Shown here in pieces: positions 45,181-55,074 of a DNA stretch of 64,000 bases (within the stretch, counting starts at the first letter, position 1; each line of letters begins with the position of its first letter). Below the pieces are notes generated by a model, which saw only the letters and a list, made by a program, of their open reading frames with translations, was not told the DNA's origin and ran no database searches. Source of the DNA: Sagittula salina (GTDB lineage: Bacteria; Pseudomonadota; Alphaproteobacteria; Rhodobacterales; Rhodobacteraceae); assembly GCF_017813235.1 (NCBI RefSeq), contig NZ_JAGISH010000001.1:62001-126000 (forward strand). Direction: 5' to 3'. The position numbers were made by a program, and so were the translations under genes.

Positions 45181-45930
45181 TCAGCCCAGTGTCGCCAGCC
45201 CTGGAAAAGTGTCGAGCAGCCAGAAGGAAAACGCCGAGAAGGCCCCGGTCACCAGTGCCAGCCCCACAACGATCAGCAGCGCCCCCATGACCCGTTCGAT
45301 CATCCGCATGTGGCGCTTCATGCGGTTCATCAGGCCCATGGCTCGGCTCAGGAACAGCGCCGCAAGCAGGAAGGGAATGCCCAGCCCCGCCGCGTAAACA
45401 CCAAGCAGCGCGGTGCCGCGCGCCACGGAACTCTCGGTTGCCGCCAGCGACAGGATCGCGCCCAGTTGCGGGCCGATGCAGGGCGTCCACCCAAAGGCGA
45501 AGGCCAGCCCCAGAAGATAGGCGCCAAAGGCAGACCCACCGGCATCGCCCGCATCCATCCTCGCCTCGCGGTCGAGGAAACCGATCCGGAAAACGCCAAG
45601 GAAATGCAGACCGAAGACGATCACCAGAACGCCCGCGATGCGCCCCAGAAGCACTTGGTTCTGAAGGAAGAACGACCCCAGCCACGAGGCGGTGAAGCCC
45701 AGCAGGACGAAGACCGTGGACAACCCGAGAACGAAGAACAGCGCCGCCAGTGCAACCCGGCCACGCGCGCGCCCCTCCTGCATTTCGCCCATACTGACTC
45801 CCGACATGAAGGCCAGATAGGGCGGCACGATAGGCAGAACGCAGGGGCTGAGGAAGGATACGATCCCGGCCACCAGCGCAACCAGCATGGCGGGGAGGAG
45901 CGACGCGTCTATGATCTCGATTCCAAACAT
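45181..45930 (-). CDS. ccdA: CcdA-family thiol-disulfide transporter
   Basis: The 249-residue membrane protein has six hydrophobic segments and the two conserved cysteine motifs, FLSPCVLPIVPPY (C30) and GWTPCIGP (near 148-155). CcdA passes electrons across the inner membrane to reduce periplasmic thiols, for example during cytochrome c maturation. It is divergent from the TusA-like gene. Confidence 0.92.
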   Translation of the reverse strand: MFGIEIIDASLLPAMLVALVAGIVSFLSPCVLPIVPPYLAFMSGVSMGEMQEGRARGRVALAALFFVLGLSTVFVLLGFTASWLGSFFLQNQVLLGRIAGVLVIVFGLHFLGVFRIGFLDREARMDAGDAGGSAFGAYLLGLAFAFGWTPCIGPQLGAILSLAATESSVARGTALLGVYAAGLGIPFLLAALFLSRAMGLMNRMKRHMRMIERVMGALLIVVGLALVTGAFSAFSFWLLDTFPGLATLG

Positions 45931-46024
45931 GGGAGCAGGCTTAGGGCATCCGCGTCATGCCGTCACGCGTCCTGCGGTCACAAGCCCGTGGACGCGTTGT
46001 CACATCACGGATAGATCGGCGGTC

Positions 46025-46246
46025 ATGACACATGAACTCGATGCCACGGGGCTGCTGTGCCCTCTTCCTGTCCTGAAGGCGCGCAAGCGCCTTATGGCGC
46101 TTTCTTCCGGTGATGTGCTGATCGTCACCACCGACGACCCCGCCGCCGTTATTGACATTCCGCATTTCTGTGCCGAGGCCGGACACACGCTGCAGGACGC
46201 CGGCGAGAATGGCGCGGCGATGATCTGGACCATCGTGAAGGGCTGA
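46025..46246 (+). CDS. TusA-family sulfurtransferase-like protein
   Basis: The 73-residue protein has the TusA fold pattern with LDATGLLCPLPVLKARK and the active cysteine C12. It carries sulfur as a persulfide for tRNA thiolation or other sulfur transfer. Its pairing with CcdA (divergent, 94 bases apart) is a combination of thiol-handling genes. The start at 46025 is preferred to the longer frame. Confidence 0.9.
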   Translation: MTHELDATGLLCPLPVLKARKRLMALSSGDVLIVTTDDPAAVIDIPHFCAEAGHTLQDAGENGAAMIWTIVKG

Positions 46247-46280
46247 CGCTCCGGCGGGTCACCCCGTTGAAGTAAACGGA

Positions 46281-46311
46281 AAAGGCCCGCGCCGGAAGGA
46301 CGCGGGCCTTT
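46281..46311. terminator. bidirectional terminator between TusA-like gene and rne
   Basis: AAAGGCCCGCG (46281-46291) pairs perfectly with CGCGGGCCTTT (46301-46311). On the minus strand the stem is followed by TTTT, 22 bases after the rne stop. It serves both convergent genes. Confidence 0.9.
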
Positions 46312-46332
46312 GTCATTGCGGTCCGAGCGGGC

Positions 46333-49300
46333 TTACCGGCCCAGCGACCACCAGCCGCGACGCTTGGTCTTCGGTTCTTCTTCGGCGGACTGTGCCTGCG
46401 CTTCGGAGGGCGCTGCTTCGGCCGATTGCGCTTCAGCCGATTGCGATTCCGCATGGGCGGTTTCAGTCGGCTGCGCTTCGGCTGGAGCGGCTTCGGCAAT
46501 CGGCTCTGCCGGGGTCTCAGGCTGCGGTTCGGCCTCGGCGGTCGCCTCTTCACTCGGGGCCATCTGGGCCACGTAGTCAGAGGCCTTCACGCGGGTGCGG
46601 GCCGGACGGGCCTTCTCTGCGATCTCGCCCTCGCCGTTTTCGCCCAGCTCGGCGGCGGGTGCCGATTGGGCCGGGGCCTCTTCGGCAGCGACAGGTGCCT
46701 CCGCCTCGACCGGGGCGGGTGTGCTTTCGGCCGGACCCTCCGGTGCGGTTTCCGCCACCGGCGTTTCGACCGGGGCTTCCGACTGCGCCATATCGGCGAC
46801 CGCTTCCGCGACAGGCGCCGCTGCAACCTCAGCCGGGGCCTCTTCCGTCACGTCAGTGGCGGGAGCCTCTCCGGTCGGCTGCGTGGTTTCCGGCTCCTGG
46901 GTATCGGAAGCCTTCGACCGGGAGCGTGAGCGGGACCGCGACCGCGTACGGCTTGGCTTTTTCTTTGCCTCGCCCTCGTCGGAGCCAGCCTCCGCGCCAT
47001 CCGTTTCCGATGCGGATTCATCCGAACCGCTCTCCTCATCGGAAGAATCGCCATTATCGGACTGATCGTCACCGTTCTCGCCGTCCTTCGATTTGGACGA
47101 CCGACGGCGGCGACGCCGACGCTTTTTCTTCGGCTTCTCTTCGCCGTCTTCGGAGGCGGGGGCCGGCGCTTTCTCGTTCGCGCTCTTGTCCGTGGTCTCC
47201 TCGACCTCCGGCTCTTCTTCAGCGATTTCAGCGTCCTCGTCGTACTGACCTTCCTCATCCACGAGGTCCATCAGCGAGGTGTCGACCGACACCACATGCG
47301 ACGCGGGCTCCGGTACGGAGCGCGTCGCGGTCTTGAACTTCTCCAGCGAGAAATCCGGCGCGATCAGATGAACGTCGCCCTCGATACGGACGGCCATGCC
47401 ATAGCGTGCCTCGATCATGGCGACGTGTTCGCGCTTCTGGTTCATCAGGTAGTTGGCGATACCCACCGGGCATTTTACCAGAACCTCACGCGACCGCCGC
47501 CGGACGCCCTCTTCCTCGATCTGGCGCAGGATCTGCAGCGCCATGTTGTCGTCGGATCGGATCAGCCCCGTGCCGTGGCAGGCGGCGCAGGGCTGCGTCG
47601 TTGCCTCGATCATACCGGGGCGCAGGCGCTGTCGCGACATCTCCAGCAGGCCGAAGCCCGAGATGCGGCCAACCTGAATGCGTGCGCGATCGGTCTTCAG
47701 CTTGTCCTTCAGCTTCTTCTCGACGGCGGCGTTGTTCTTGCGCTCGTCCATGTCGATGAAGTCGATGACGATCAGGCCGGCGAGGTCGCGCAGACGCAGC
47801 TGGCGGGCAACCTCTTCGGCGGCCTCCAGGTTGGTCTTCAGCGCGGTCTCCTCGATGGAGCCTTCTTTGGTCGCACGGCCGGAGTTCACGTCGATGGCAA
47901 CGAGCGCCTCGGTCACACCGATGACGATGTAACCGCCGGATTTCAGTTGCACGGTCGGGTTGAACATCCCGCCCAGGTACGATTCGACCTGAAAGCGCGC
48001 GAACAGCGGCATGGGCTCGACGTAGTGCTTCACGTTCTTGGCGTGGGACGGCATGATCATCTTCATGAAGTCCTTGGCCACGCGGTAGCCACGCTCGCCC
48101 TCCACCAGCACCTCGTCGATCTCGCGCGAGTACAGGTCGCGGATCGAGCGTTTGATCAGGTCGCCTTCTTCATAGATCTTCGCCGGCGCGATGGATTTCA
48201 GCGTCAGTTCGCGGATCTGCTCCCAGAGGCGCTGCAGGTATTCGTAGTCGCGCTTGATCTCCGTCTTCGTGCGCTTGGCGCCAGCGGTGCGGATGATCAG
48301 GCCCGCGCCCTTGGGCACGTCGATCTCGTTGGCGATGGCCTTCAGCTTGGAACGGTCGGTCGCGTTGGTGATCTTGCGCGAGATGCCGCCTCCGCGCGCC
48401 GTGTTGGGCATCAGGACGCAGTAGCGACCCGCGAGGCTGAGGTAGGTCGTAAGCGCCGCGCCCTTGTTGCCGCGCTCTTCCTTGACCACCTGGACCAGCA
48501 TGATCTGGCGGACCTTGATGACTTCCTGAATCTTGTAGCGACGTGCACGGGACGGCTTGCGCACGGGGCGAATGTCCTCGTGGGTGTCGTCGTCGGCCAC
48601 GGATTCGATGGATTCGTCGCGCGCGGAAGCGTCGTTACTGTCGTCCTCCTCATCGTCATCCTCGTCGGAGGCGTCGCCGTCCTCGGCGGTTTCGCCGGGC
48701 TCCGCGCTGACAACCAGCGCGTCATCGTCCGAGGCAGCCGCCATCGGGCGCTGTGGGGCCGCGCTCTCTTCGGAGCCGCCTTCTTCGGAGTCGGTTCCGG
48801 ACGCCTCTCCGGCTGGCGGCTGGTCTGCCTGAGCGTCGACTGCGGGTTCGGAGGTTTCTTCCGCCACCGTCTCCGGTGCTGCCACCGGGGCGGCAGGCTC
48901 CGCATCGACCGGAACGGCCTCTGCGGCGGGGGAACTTGTCTGAACGGATGCCGGGGCTTCGGCCTCGGAGCCATCCGATTCGATGGACTCCACCGGCTCG
49001 CCGATCGGCGCCTCGTTCACGGTGGTCATGGGAGAGAGTCCCTCGCCCGGAGCACCCGCTTCGGCCACGGCCTCCGTCTCTTCACCGTCACTGAGGTCGA
49101 TCGTCTCCATGCCGGAGATCTCGCGCTGGTCGTCCTGCGACGCGATAGCCTCCGTCGTCTTCTCCGAAGGCTTGGGCTTCGGCGAGGACTTCTTTCGCGA
49201 CCGCGAGCGGGACGCGCGCTTCGGTTTGTCTTCTTCTTCCTCGGCGGCTGCGGCGAGCGCGGCCTCCTCCTCCATCAGCGCCTTACGGTCGGCGACGGGG

Positions 49301-49542
49301 ATCTGGTAGTAATCGGGATGGATCTCCGAGAATGCGAGGAAACCGTGGCGATTGCCACCGTAGTCCACGAAAGCCGCCTGCAAGGACGGCTCTACGCGCG
49401 TTACCTTTGCGAGGTAGATGTTGCCAGCCAGCTGGCGCTTGTTCTCCGATTCAAAGTCGAACTCCTCGACCTTGTTTCCGTCCACCACCACGACGCGGGT
49501 CTCTTCCGCGTGGGTGGCGTCAATAAGCATTTTCTTTGCCAT
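46333..49542 (-). CDS. rne: ribonuclease E
   Basis: RNase E is the main endonuclease of mRNA decay and rRNA/tRNA processing. The 1069-residue protein begins MAKKMLIDATHAEETRVVVV. The S1 domain starts near 37 and is interrupted by an acidic, Ser/Glu-rich insert from about 85 to 330, as usual in alphaproteobacteria. The catalytic core follows, with the DFIDM metal motif near 595 and the zinc-link CAACHGTG near 647. The C-terminal 270 residues are Arg/Lys-rich then Ala/Glu-rich scaffold. The ATG at 49542 is the family start. It has a long leader. Confidence 0.95.
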   Translation of the reverse strand: MAKKMLIDATHAEETRVVVVDGNKVEEFDFESENKRQLAGNIYLAKVTRVEPSLQAAFVDYGGNRHGFLAFSEIHPDYYQIPVADRKALMEEEAALAAAAEEEEDKPKRASRSRSRKKSSPKPKPSEKTTEAIASQDDQREISGMETIDLSDGEETEAVAEAGAPGEGLSPMTTVNEAPIGEPVESIESDGSEAEAPASVQTSSPAAEAVPVDAEPAAPVAAPETVAEETSEPAVDAQADQPPAGEASGTDSEEGGSEESAAPQRPMAAASDDDALVVSAEPGETAEDGDASDEDDDEEDDSNDASARDESIESVADDDTHEDIRPVRKPSRARRYKIQEVIKVRQIMLVQVVKEERGNKGAALTTYLSLAGRYCVLMPNTARGGGISRKITNATDRSKLKAIANEIDVPKGAGLIIRTAGAKRTKTEIKRDYEYLQRLWEQIRELTLKSIAPAKIYEEGDLIKRSIRDLYSREIDEVLVEGERGYRVAKDFMKMIMPSHAKNVKHYVEPMPLFARFQVESYLGGMFNPTVQLKSGGYIVIGVTEALVAIDVNSGRATKEGSIEETALKTNLEAAEEVARQLRLRDLAGLIVIDFIDMDERKNNAAVEKKLKDKLKTDRARIQVGRISGFGLLEMSRQRLRPGMIEATTQPCAACHGTGLIRSDDNMALQILRQIEEEGVRRRSREVLVKCPVGIANYLMNQKREHVAMIEARYGMAVRIEGDVHLIAPDFSLEKFKTATRSVPEPASHVVSVDTSLMDLVDEEGQYDEDAEIAEEEPEVEETTDKSANEKAPAPASEDGEEKPKKKRRRRRRRSSKSKDGENGDDQSDNGDSSDEESGSDESASETDGAEAGSDEGEAKKKPSRTRSRSRSRSRSKASDTQEPETTQPTGEAPATDVTEEAPAEVAAAPVAEAVADMAQSEAPVETPVAETAPEGPAESTPAPVEAEAPVAAEEAPAQSAPAAELGENGEGEIAEKARPARTRVKASDYVAQMAPSEEATAEAEPQPETPAEPIAEAAPAEAQPTETAHAESQSAEAQSAEAAPSEAQAQSAEEEPKTKRRGWWSLGR

Positions 49543-50151
49543 GTATCCTTGATGCGCGCCGCAAGCCCCCCTGAACCGGGTGGCGCAAGGTTGCGTGAGG
49601 CGTGTCTTGTCTGGGCGAATTGTGACGGGCCGGCGCATGAAGCGAGGACGGCGTTTCCGCTCCTGCCCTCGTGCCTTTGCTGCGCCGTGCGCGTCATCGC
49701 GGTTCTCTCCGACGCCTGTATCACGCATACTCCGTGATCGGCGCCCGCTTTAAGCCTGTCGCCTGTGGCGGCCCCGTCGGGGTCCGCGTGGCTAGGGCCG
49801 GTTCATCGGCCTCCGAAGTGCTGCGGACCTCGGTCCGCCCGCGCTTCTCGGGACCCAATCGCTCTGCCACGGGGCACCATGTGGCGCGGGTCCGTCGCAG
49901 CGAAACTGTCTGGCTGGCGCCCGAATGGCGCGGCAGCCTGTCCGTCAACATAAGGTGCGGACGCATCAAATGACAATGGGCAAAAACATCTGCCCGGCCT
50001 TTTGCATCGTCCGCTCCCGCAAGCCCCTGCACAGCCGGGAACGGGTCGCCCTCCCCAGTCCAAAGCCAGCGTGCCCGATCCGCAGGACAGGGCGCAGGGA
50101 CAAGACGGCAGGAGTGCGCTTCCTCATAGGTCCCAGGTGGTTAAGCCGAAG
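49543..50151. other. 609-base gap upstream of rne: probable long 5' leader
   Basis: No ORF is supported. RNase E autoregulates its own mRNA through a long 5' leader in E. coli (established), and the gap here would allow the same. Possible hairpins exist but no element was recognised. A promoter candidate is given separately. Confidence 0.4.
49947..49976 (-). promoter_or_regulatory. candidate rne promoter
   Basis: On the minus strand TTGTCA (49976-49971) and TATGTT (49952-49947) are 18 bases apart, matching the housekeeping promoter form. It would give a leader of about 400 bases before the rne start. Confidence 0.35.
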
Positions 50152-51288
50152 TTAATTTTTACCGGCGCGTCGCCCGGTTTCCTGTTCGGCAGGCATTGCG
50201 TCCGGACGGCTGACCTGCCCGCCGCCAACCGGCGCCGCCACGCCCGTGGTGCCCGGCGCCGATGTCGGCAGCCCGCGCCTCACCCGCACCGCGAGATAGG
50301 CGAAGGCCTGCGCCTCCAACATGTCTCCGTCGAGACCTGCGGCCTCCACCGGCTCTACCGGGCAATCGAGACCTGCGCGCAGCATGTCCATCATGACAGG
50401 GTTCTTGCGCCCGCCGCCGGTTACCAGCAGCCGTGCAGGGGGTTTCGGGCAATGCTCCATCCCGACCATCACGGAAGAGGCCGCCATGGCGGTCATCGTC
50501 GCCGCCGCATCGGCGTCGCTCAGTTCGTGAACCAGATCCAGCATCAACGAAAAATCGTCCCGGTCCAGGGACTTGGGCGGCATTCTTCGGAAATAGGGTT
50601 CACCGAGGAATAGTTCCAGCGCGCCATCCTCCACCAGCCCCTGCCGGGCCAGCGCGCCGTCCGCGTCATAGGGCTGCCCGCGGCGGCGGCGCATCAGGTC
50701 GTTGAGGGGCGCATTGGCCGGGCCGGTATCAAAGGCGAGCAGCGCGCCGGGCGTCTCGGGCTTTGCCGCGCGTGGATCGACCCAGGTCAGGTTCCCCACG
50801 CCACCGAGGTTGAGAAAGCACAGCGGCTCTTTCGCGCCGATCCATTGCGCGCAGGCCCAGTGGAAAAACGGCGCCAGAGGCGCGCCCTCGCCGCCAAGCG
50901 CCACATCCGCCGAGCGGAAGTCCCAGACCACCGGGCGACCCAATGCTTCCGCCAGAACGGCTCCGTCACCCAACTGATGCGTGCCGCGCCCGCGCGGGTC
51001 ATGCGCCAGCGTCTGGCCGTGAAACCCCACGAGATCGGCGTCGAGCCCTGTCAGAACATCGATATGGGCGCGGTGCACCACGTCCGCCGCCTCCGACAGG
51101 TCCGCATCCTGCCACTGGCCCAGAGCCGCGTGCAGCACGACGGACTCCACCTCCGAGTAGGGTCGATAGGCTCTCGCCCCGAACTCGGAAATCGTGACGC
51201 CATCGGTCACCACAACCGCCGCGTCGACGCCATCAAGCGACGTCCCCGACATCGCCCCAACCGCCCGGATCTGCGCCTGTCTCATCAT
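50152..51288 (-). CDS. anmK: anhydro-N-acetylmuramic acid kinase
   Basis: AnmK phosphorylates anhydro-MurNAc recovered from peptidoglycan turnover. The 378-residue protein has the ATP-binding N-terminal [14 protein letters not shown] (11-24), the HGQT motif near 94, the NLGGVGNLT motif near 160 and the VTGGGRKN motif near 306. The last 40 residues, rich in Gly/Pro, go beyond the usual domain. The start has an ATGATG pair; no other recycling genes are nearby. Confidence 0.92.
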   Translation of the reverse strand: MMRQAQIRAVGAMSGTSLDGVDAAVVVTDGVTISEFGARAYRPYSEVESVVLHAALGQWQDADLSEAADVVHRAHIDVLTGLDADLVGFHGQTLAHDPRGRGTHQLGDGAVLAEALGRPVVWDFRSADVALGGEGAPLAPFFHWACAQWIGAKEPLCFLNLGGVGNLTWVDPRAAKPETPGALLAFDTGPANAPLNDLMRRRRGQPYDADGALARQGLVEDGALELFLGEPYFRRMPPKSLDRDDFSLMLDLVHELSDADAAATMTAMAASSVMVGMEHCPKPPARLLVTGGGRKNPVMMDMLRAGLDCPVEPVEAAGLDGDMLEAQAFAYLAVRVRRGLPTSAPGTTGVAAPVGGGQVSRPDAMPAEQETGRRAGKN

Positions 51289-51351
51289 GCCCTTTCCCTC
51301 GTGCCCTGCGGCCCTTATAGGATGCCCGAAGTTTTATACGAGAGGCCTGCC

Positions 51352-52599
51352 ATGACCTACCATCCCAAATCGGCTTTCATGCGTGTCATGATGGAGCGCG
51401 GCTTTCTTGCCGACTGCACCGATTATCAGGCGCTGGATGACGCGCTGAGCCAGGGATGCGTGCCGGGCTATATCGGCTTCGATGCCACGGCGAAGTCGCT
51501 GCACGTGGGCAGCCTGATCCAGATCATGATGCTGCGCTGGTTGCAGAAGACCGGACACCAGCCGATCACGCTGATGGGCGGCGGCACGACGAAGGTGGGC
51601 GACCCGTCCTTCCGCGCCGATGAGCGCCCGCTGCTGACGCCCCACCAGATCGACGAAAACATCGCTGGCATCAAACAGGTTTTTGCCAAGTACCTCGATT
51701 ACGAGGGCGACACCCCGGCGCTGATGCTGAACAATGCCGAATGGCTGGACGGGCTCAACTACCTCGACTTCCTGCGCGACATCGGACGGCACTTCTCCGT
51801 CAACCGTATGCTGTCCTTCGAGTCGGTGAAATCGCGGCTGGACCGGGAGCAGTCGCTGTCGTTTCTTGAATTCAACTACATGATCCTGCAGGCCTACGAC
51901 TTCCTCGAACTGAACCGGCGCTACGGCTGCCTGTTGCAGATGGGCGGTTCGGACCAGTGGGGCAATATCGTCAACGGGATCGACCTGACGCGCCGGGTGC
52001 TGGATCATGAGATTTATGGGCTGACCTCGCCGCTCCTGACGACGAGCGACGGCAAGAAAATGGGTAAATCCGCCGATGGCGCCGTCTGGCTGAACGCCGA
52101 CATGCGCTCGCCCTACGAGTTCTGGCAGTTCTGGCGCAACACGACGGACGCGGACGTCGGCCGCTTCCTGAAATTGTATACCGAACTTCCGGTCGAGGAA
52201 TGCGACCGGCTGGGCGCGCTGCAGGGCTCGGAGATCAACGACGCCAAGATCGTTCTCGCCAACGAGGTCACAACCCTCTGCCACGGTGTGGGGGCGGCAC
52301 AGGCCGCAGAGGCAACGGCGCGCGAGGTTTTCGAGAAAGGCGGCGTGGGCGACGATCTGCCGACGCTGGTGCTGACGGCGGAAGAGGTGGCCGAGGGGAT
52401 CTCCATCGTGCAGCTGCTGGTACGCTCGGGTCTGGCGAAGTCCGGCAAGGAAGCGAAACGCCTGATCGCCGAGGACGGCGCGCGCATGAACGACGCGGGG
52501 CTACACGACGCCGGACTGATGGTGGACGCGGGCGCGCTGGCCGAGCCTATCAAGCTGTCGGCTGGCAAGAAGCGCCACGCGCTGGTGAAACTCGGCTGA
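51352..52599 (+). CDS. tyrS: tyrosyl-tRNA synthetase
   Basis: The 415-residue class I synthetase has [14 protein letters not shown] (HIGH-type motif) near 41-54, KMGKS (the KMSKS motif) near 231-235 and a C-terminal S4 RNA-binding domain from about 345. It charges tRNA-Tyr. The ATG at 51352 has GAGAGGCC upstream; an in-frame ATG at 51322 is possible. It is divergent from anmK and followed by a terminator. Confidence 0.96.
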   Translation: MTYHPKSAFMRVMMERGFLADCTDYQALDDALSQGCVPGYIGFDATAKSLHVGSLIQIMMLRWLQKTGHQPITLMGGGTTKVGDPSFRADERPLLTPHQIDENIAGIKQVFAKYLDYEGDTPALMLNNAEWLDGLNYLDFLRDIGRHFSVNRMLSFESVKSRLDREQSLSFLEFNYMILQAYDFLELNRRYGCLLQMGGSDQWGNIVNGIDLTRRVLDHEIYGLTSPLLTTSDGKKMGKSADGAVWLNADMRSPYEFWQFWRNTTDADVGRFLKLYTELPVEECDRLGALQGSEINDAKIVLANEVTTLCHGVGAAQAAEATAREVFEKGGVGDDLPTLVLTAEEVAEGISIVQLLVRSGLAKSGKEAKRLIAEDGARMNDAGLHDAGLMVDAGALAEPIKLSAGKKRHALVKLG

Positions 52600-52637
52600 T
52601 CCTGCGGGCGCCAAGGTTCCATCGCGCGGATGAAAGC

Positions 52638-52666
52638 GGCGGTTCCCTGATGGGGGCCGCCTTTTT
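52638..52666 (+). terminator. rho-independent terminator after tyrS
   Basis: GGCGGTTCCC (52638-52647) pairs with GGGGGCCGCC (52652-52661), with two G-U pairs and a four-base loop, followed by TTTTT. Confidence 0.85.
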
Positions 52667-52706
52667 CGTTGCCCGCCCGCCTGTCAGCGCCGTTTGTCAG
52701 CCTTGG

Positions 52707-52880
52707 CTACCAGACGGCCTGAACCACCGTCAGCAGCAGGACCGGCACCGCGAGAATTCCGAAGGCAAGCAGCGCCGCCGCCCCGGTTGGTCGCGGAGGG
52801 GCGATGGCGCCCACAGTGCTGCGGTAGGCGCTGCGGCTGGTGCGACGGGGCGGCGATGCGCGTGAAACCTGAGTCTTCAT
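52707..52880 (-). CDS. small single-helix membrane protein, 57 aa
   Basis: A start at 52880 gives MKTQVSRASPP..., a basic N-terminus and one C-terminal hydrophobic helix (GAAALLAFGILAVPVLLLTV). No family is recognised. An upstream ATG at 52913 would add 11 residues. The strong amphipathic pattern supports a real tail-anchored peptide, but it is short. Confidence 0.45.
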   Translation of the reverse strand: MKTQVSRASPPRRTSRSAYRSTVGAIAPPRPTGAAALLAFGILAVPVLLLTVVQAVW

Positions 52881-52925
52881 ACCGTCATTAAGCCATTCAC
52901 AAGTTTTCATCCGGTTAATGACAGA

Positions 52926-53819
52926 ATGACCGACTCGCTCGCCCTGCCCCTGCCCCAAAGTCCGGAGTTCGCCCGCGCCTGCGCGGCGCTGAACCTGCCA
53001 CTGCGGCTGTTGAAGCGGGAACAGCGGCAGAAGGAGACCTTGCGCTGGCAGGTGCAGTCGCGCCGCATGGGTTTTCTCGGGCGGGTCGACCTCGTATCGC
53101 GCGGCCCCGTGGCGAACGATCCGGAAGCGCTGGAGGACTGGGTGCGTCGCTGGCATCACTGGCACGACGGCTGTCCATTGATCCTGAACGCGGACGGCAT
53201 CCCTTCGCAGGTGCTCCGTGACGGTGGCTTTTGGCCGCTGATGACGCCGGCCAGCCTCGGAATACTACGCCTGCGTTCGGCTGCAGAAATGCGCATCGGG
53301 CTGCGCCAGAAGTGGCGCAATCGGCTGAACCGGGCGGAGCGGACGGGGATCACGGTGCGGCGCACCGACCTGGTCCCCGGGCACTGGGTGCTGGCGGCGG
53401 AGACGGAGCAGGCCCGCGCAAAGCGTTATCGTGGCCTGCCGCCATCCTTCGCGGTGGCCTTCGGTCAGGCGAATCCCGGAATGGCCCAGGTCTACGAGGC
53501 AATGCTGGATGAACGGCTTCTTGCCGCCGCCGTGGTACTGCGGCACGGCCGCATGGCGACATGGCAGATGGGACAGAGCACGGCCGGGGGAAAACGGTTG
53601 AACGCAATGAACGCCGTGCTCTGGGAGGCCATGCGTGACCTTGCATCGCGGGGCCACGACCGTCTCGATCTCGGAATCCTGAATGCGCAGGACGCGCCAG
53701 GGCTGACGCGTTTCAAGCTCGGCACCGGAGCAGAGGTGCATCGGCTGGGCGGGACATGGCTGCATCTGGGCTGTCTTGCGCCTGTCGCACGTTGGCTGCC
53801 GCGAAGGCTCTGCGCCTGA
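52926..53819 (+). CDS. GNAT/FemX-like acyltransferase-fold protein
   Basis: The 297-residue protein has the FemAB/GNAT-like middle segment RQKWRNRLNRAERTGITVRR near 125-144 and a C-terminal GNAT core (RLDLGILNAQDAPGLTRFK near 255-273). It could transfer an acyl or aminoacyl group; the substrate is unknown. No partner gene is adjacent. The start at 52926 is the first in frame. Confidence 0.65.
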   Translation: MTDSLALPLPQSPEFARACAALNLPLRLLKREQRQKETLRWQVQSRRMGFLGRVDLVSRGPVANDPEALEDWVRRWHHWHDGCPLILNADGIPSQVLRDGGFWPLMTPASLGILRLRSAAEMRIGLRQKWRNRLNRAERTGITVRRTDLVPGHWVLAAETEQARAKRYRGLPPSFAVAFGQANPGMAQVYEAMLDERLLAAAVVLRHGRMATWQMGQSTAGGKRLNAMNAVLWEAMRDLASRGHDRLDLGILNAQDAPGLTRFKLGTGAEVHRLGGTWLHLGCLAPVARWLPRRLCA

Positions 53820-53892
53820 CATTTTACATTTCGCGATGACCACTTGTGGATATCATCGGCATATCTCTCACTTTCTGATCCATTCTGGACAA

Positions 53893-54882
53893 TCAGGGTT
53901 CGAGCATCCACTTCCCGTCGGGCCAGAACGCGTGGAACGCGAAGGCGAACAGAACGTCATGCGGCACGTCGCGGCCAGTGGCGTCGCGCACCCGGATCGA
54001 ACCCACGTCGCGCCCTGCCGCGATCCGGTCACTGTCGAGAGCGGACGCCTGTCCCGGCGTCCAGTCAATGGCATACCCAGCCTCTCTGATGCGTTCCTCT
54101 GCCGCGACGCGATCCAGCGGCCAAGCACGTTCCCCCACGCGGACGACACGCATCAGGGGAGGAATGCCTTGCGGCGGGTTTTCCCCGCTGTAAAGAAACG
54201 GCCGGATGGACGTGTCGTAGCCCCGGTAGGGGTTGCGGCCGTAGGGGCGGTTCCATTCGGGTTCGGCCATCACGCGCCCCTCGGGGTAAGCCATGCGAAA
54301 GCCCCCCCAGCTATCCATCCATGCAGGCAACTGCCGAAGGGTCTGCCCGGTCATATCCCCCACGATGCCCAGTCCCAGCGCCTGCTGCCACCAGCTTTGG
54401 GTTTCGCGGTCGTACATGACCATGTCGGAGTTTCTCAACTTGCCGGTGACCCCAAAGCTCAGTACCTGCCCGGCCACGCGACGATCGAAGACCAGCGCCG
54501 AGTTGCACAGCGGGCAAAAGGTTACGGCAACGGGAATGCCAGCCACCGTGTCGTTGACGATTTCGTGCCATGTCAGGTAGCGGATCGGGTAGGCACGGGC
54601 TGGTTCCCCTTCTATCGCCAGCGTGATGACGGGTTCCATCGCGCCGATACGGGTCTCTCCCTCTGCGGCGACAAAAGCGGGATCAGACAGCGCCGGAATA
54701 CCGTCCTTGCCCGGTCCGCCAGAGAGGATCTCGGCCCACGAGTCCACCGTCGTGCGCGAGAAATCGGTTTCAGGCCATTCGTGTTTCCAGAAGGACGGGT
54801 CGGCCGCAAGAGGGCCGGCGCAAAGCGTCGCGAGGATAAGGAGCAGCGCGCGCAAGACTGCGCGGGTTGGGACGGGCGGCAT
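53893..54882 (-). CDS. DUF3179 domain protein, secreted
   Basis: A start at 54882 gives a signal peptide (RALLLILATLCAGPLAADP), so the 329-residue protein should be periplasmic. It has the DUF3179 hallmark TFCPLCNSALVFDR near 135-148, with the two cysteines, and the QSWWQQALG segment. Function is unknown; members are often in metal or phosphate contexts. The frame extends upstream to 55008 but that part has no signal. Confidence 0.85.
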   Translation of the reverse strand: MPPVPTRAVLRALLLILATLCAGPLAADPSFWKHEWPETDFSRTTVDSWAEILSGGPGKDGIPALSDPAFVAAEGETRIGAMEPVITLAIEGEPARAYPIRYLTWHEIVNDTVAGIPVAVTFCPLCNSALVFDRRVAGQVLSFGVTGKLRNSDMVMYDRETQSWWQQALGLGIVGDMTGQTLRQLPAWMDSWGGFRMAYPEGRVMAEPEWNRPYGRNPYRGYDTSIRPFLYSGENPPQGIPPLMRVVRVGERAWPLDRVAAEERIREAGYAIDWTPGQASALDSDRIAAGRDVGSIRVRDATGRDVPHDVLFAFAFHAFWPDGKWMLEP

Positions 54883-55022
54883 GGCTTCGGTCCTCAAGGC
54901 GGGGGAGAGGGACTCGGCTGTCAGGATGGCCCGAGGGACAGCACAGCGCCAGAAAAAAGCGTCCGGGCACCGGGCGCGATTTTCAGAGGAGGTTCGCGAC
55001 CCCGTCACGCTTCGGATAGGAA

Positions 55023-55053
55023 AAGGGGCGCCGCGACAGATCGGGCGCCCCTT
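55023..55053 (-). terminator. rho-independent terminator after the cyclophilin pair
   Basis: AAGGGGCGCC (55023-55032) pairs with GGCGCCCCTT (55044-55053). On the minus strand the stem is followed by TTCC, 22 bases after the last stop codon. Confidence 0.85.
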
Positions 55054-55074
55054 GTCATTGACGGTAGCGGAACG

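Noticed and set aside
47296-49737. 813-codon plus-strand frame opposite rne
   Set aside because: It mirrors the RNase E catalytic core; composition is His/Gly/Leu-rich without motifs. Shadow of rne.
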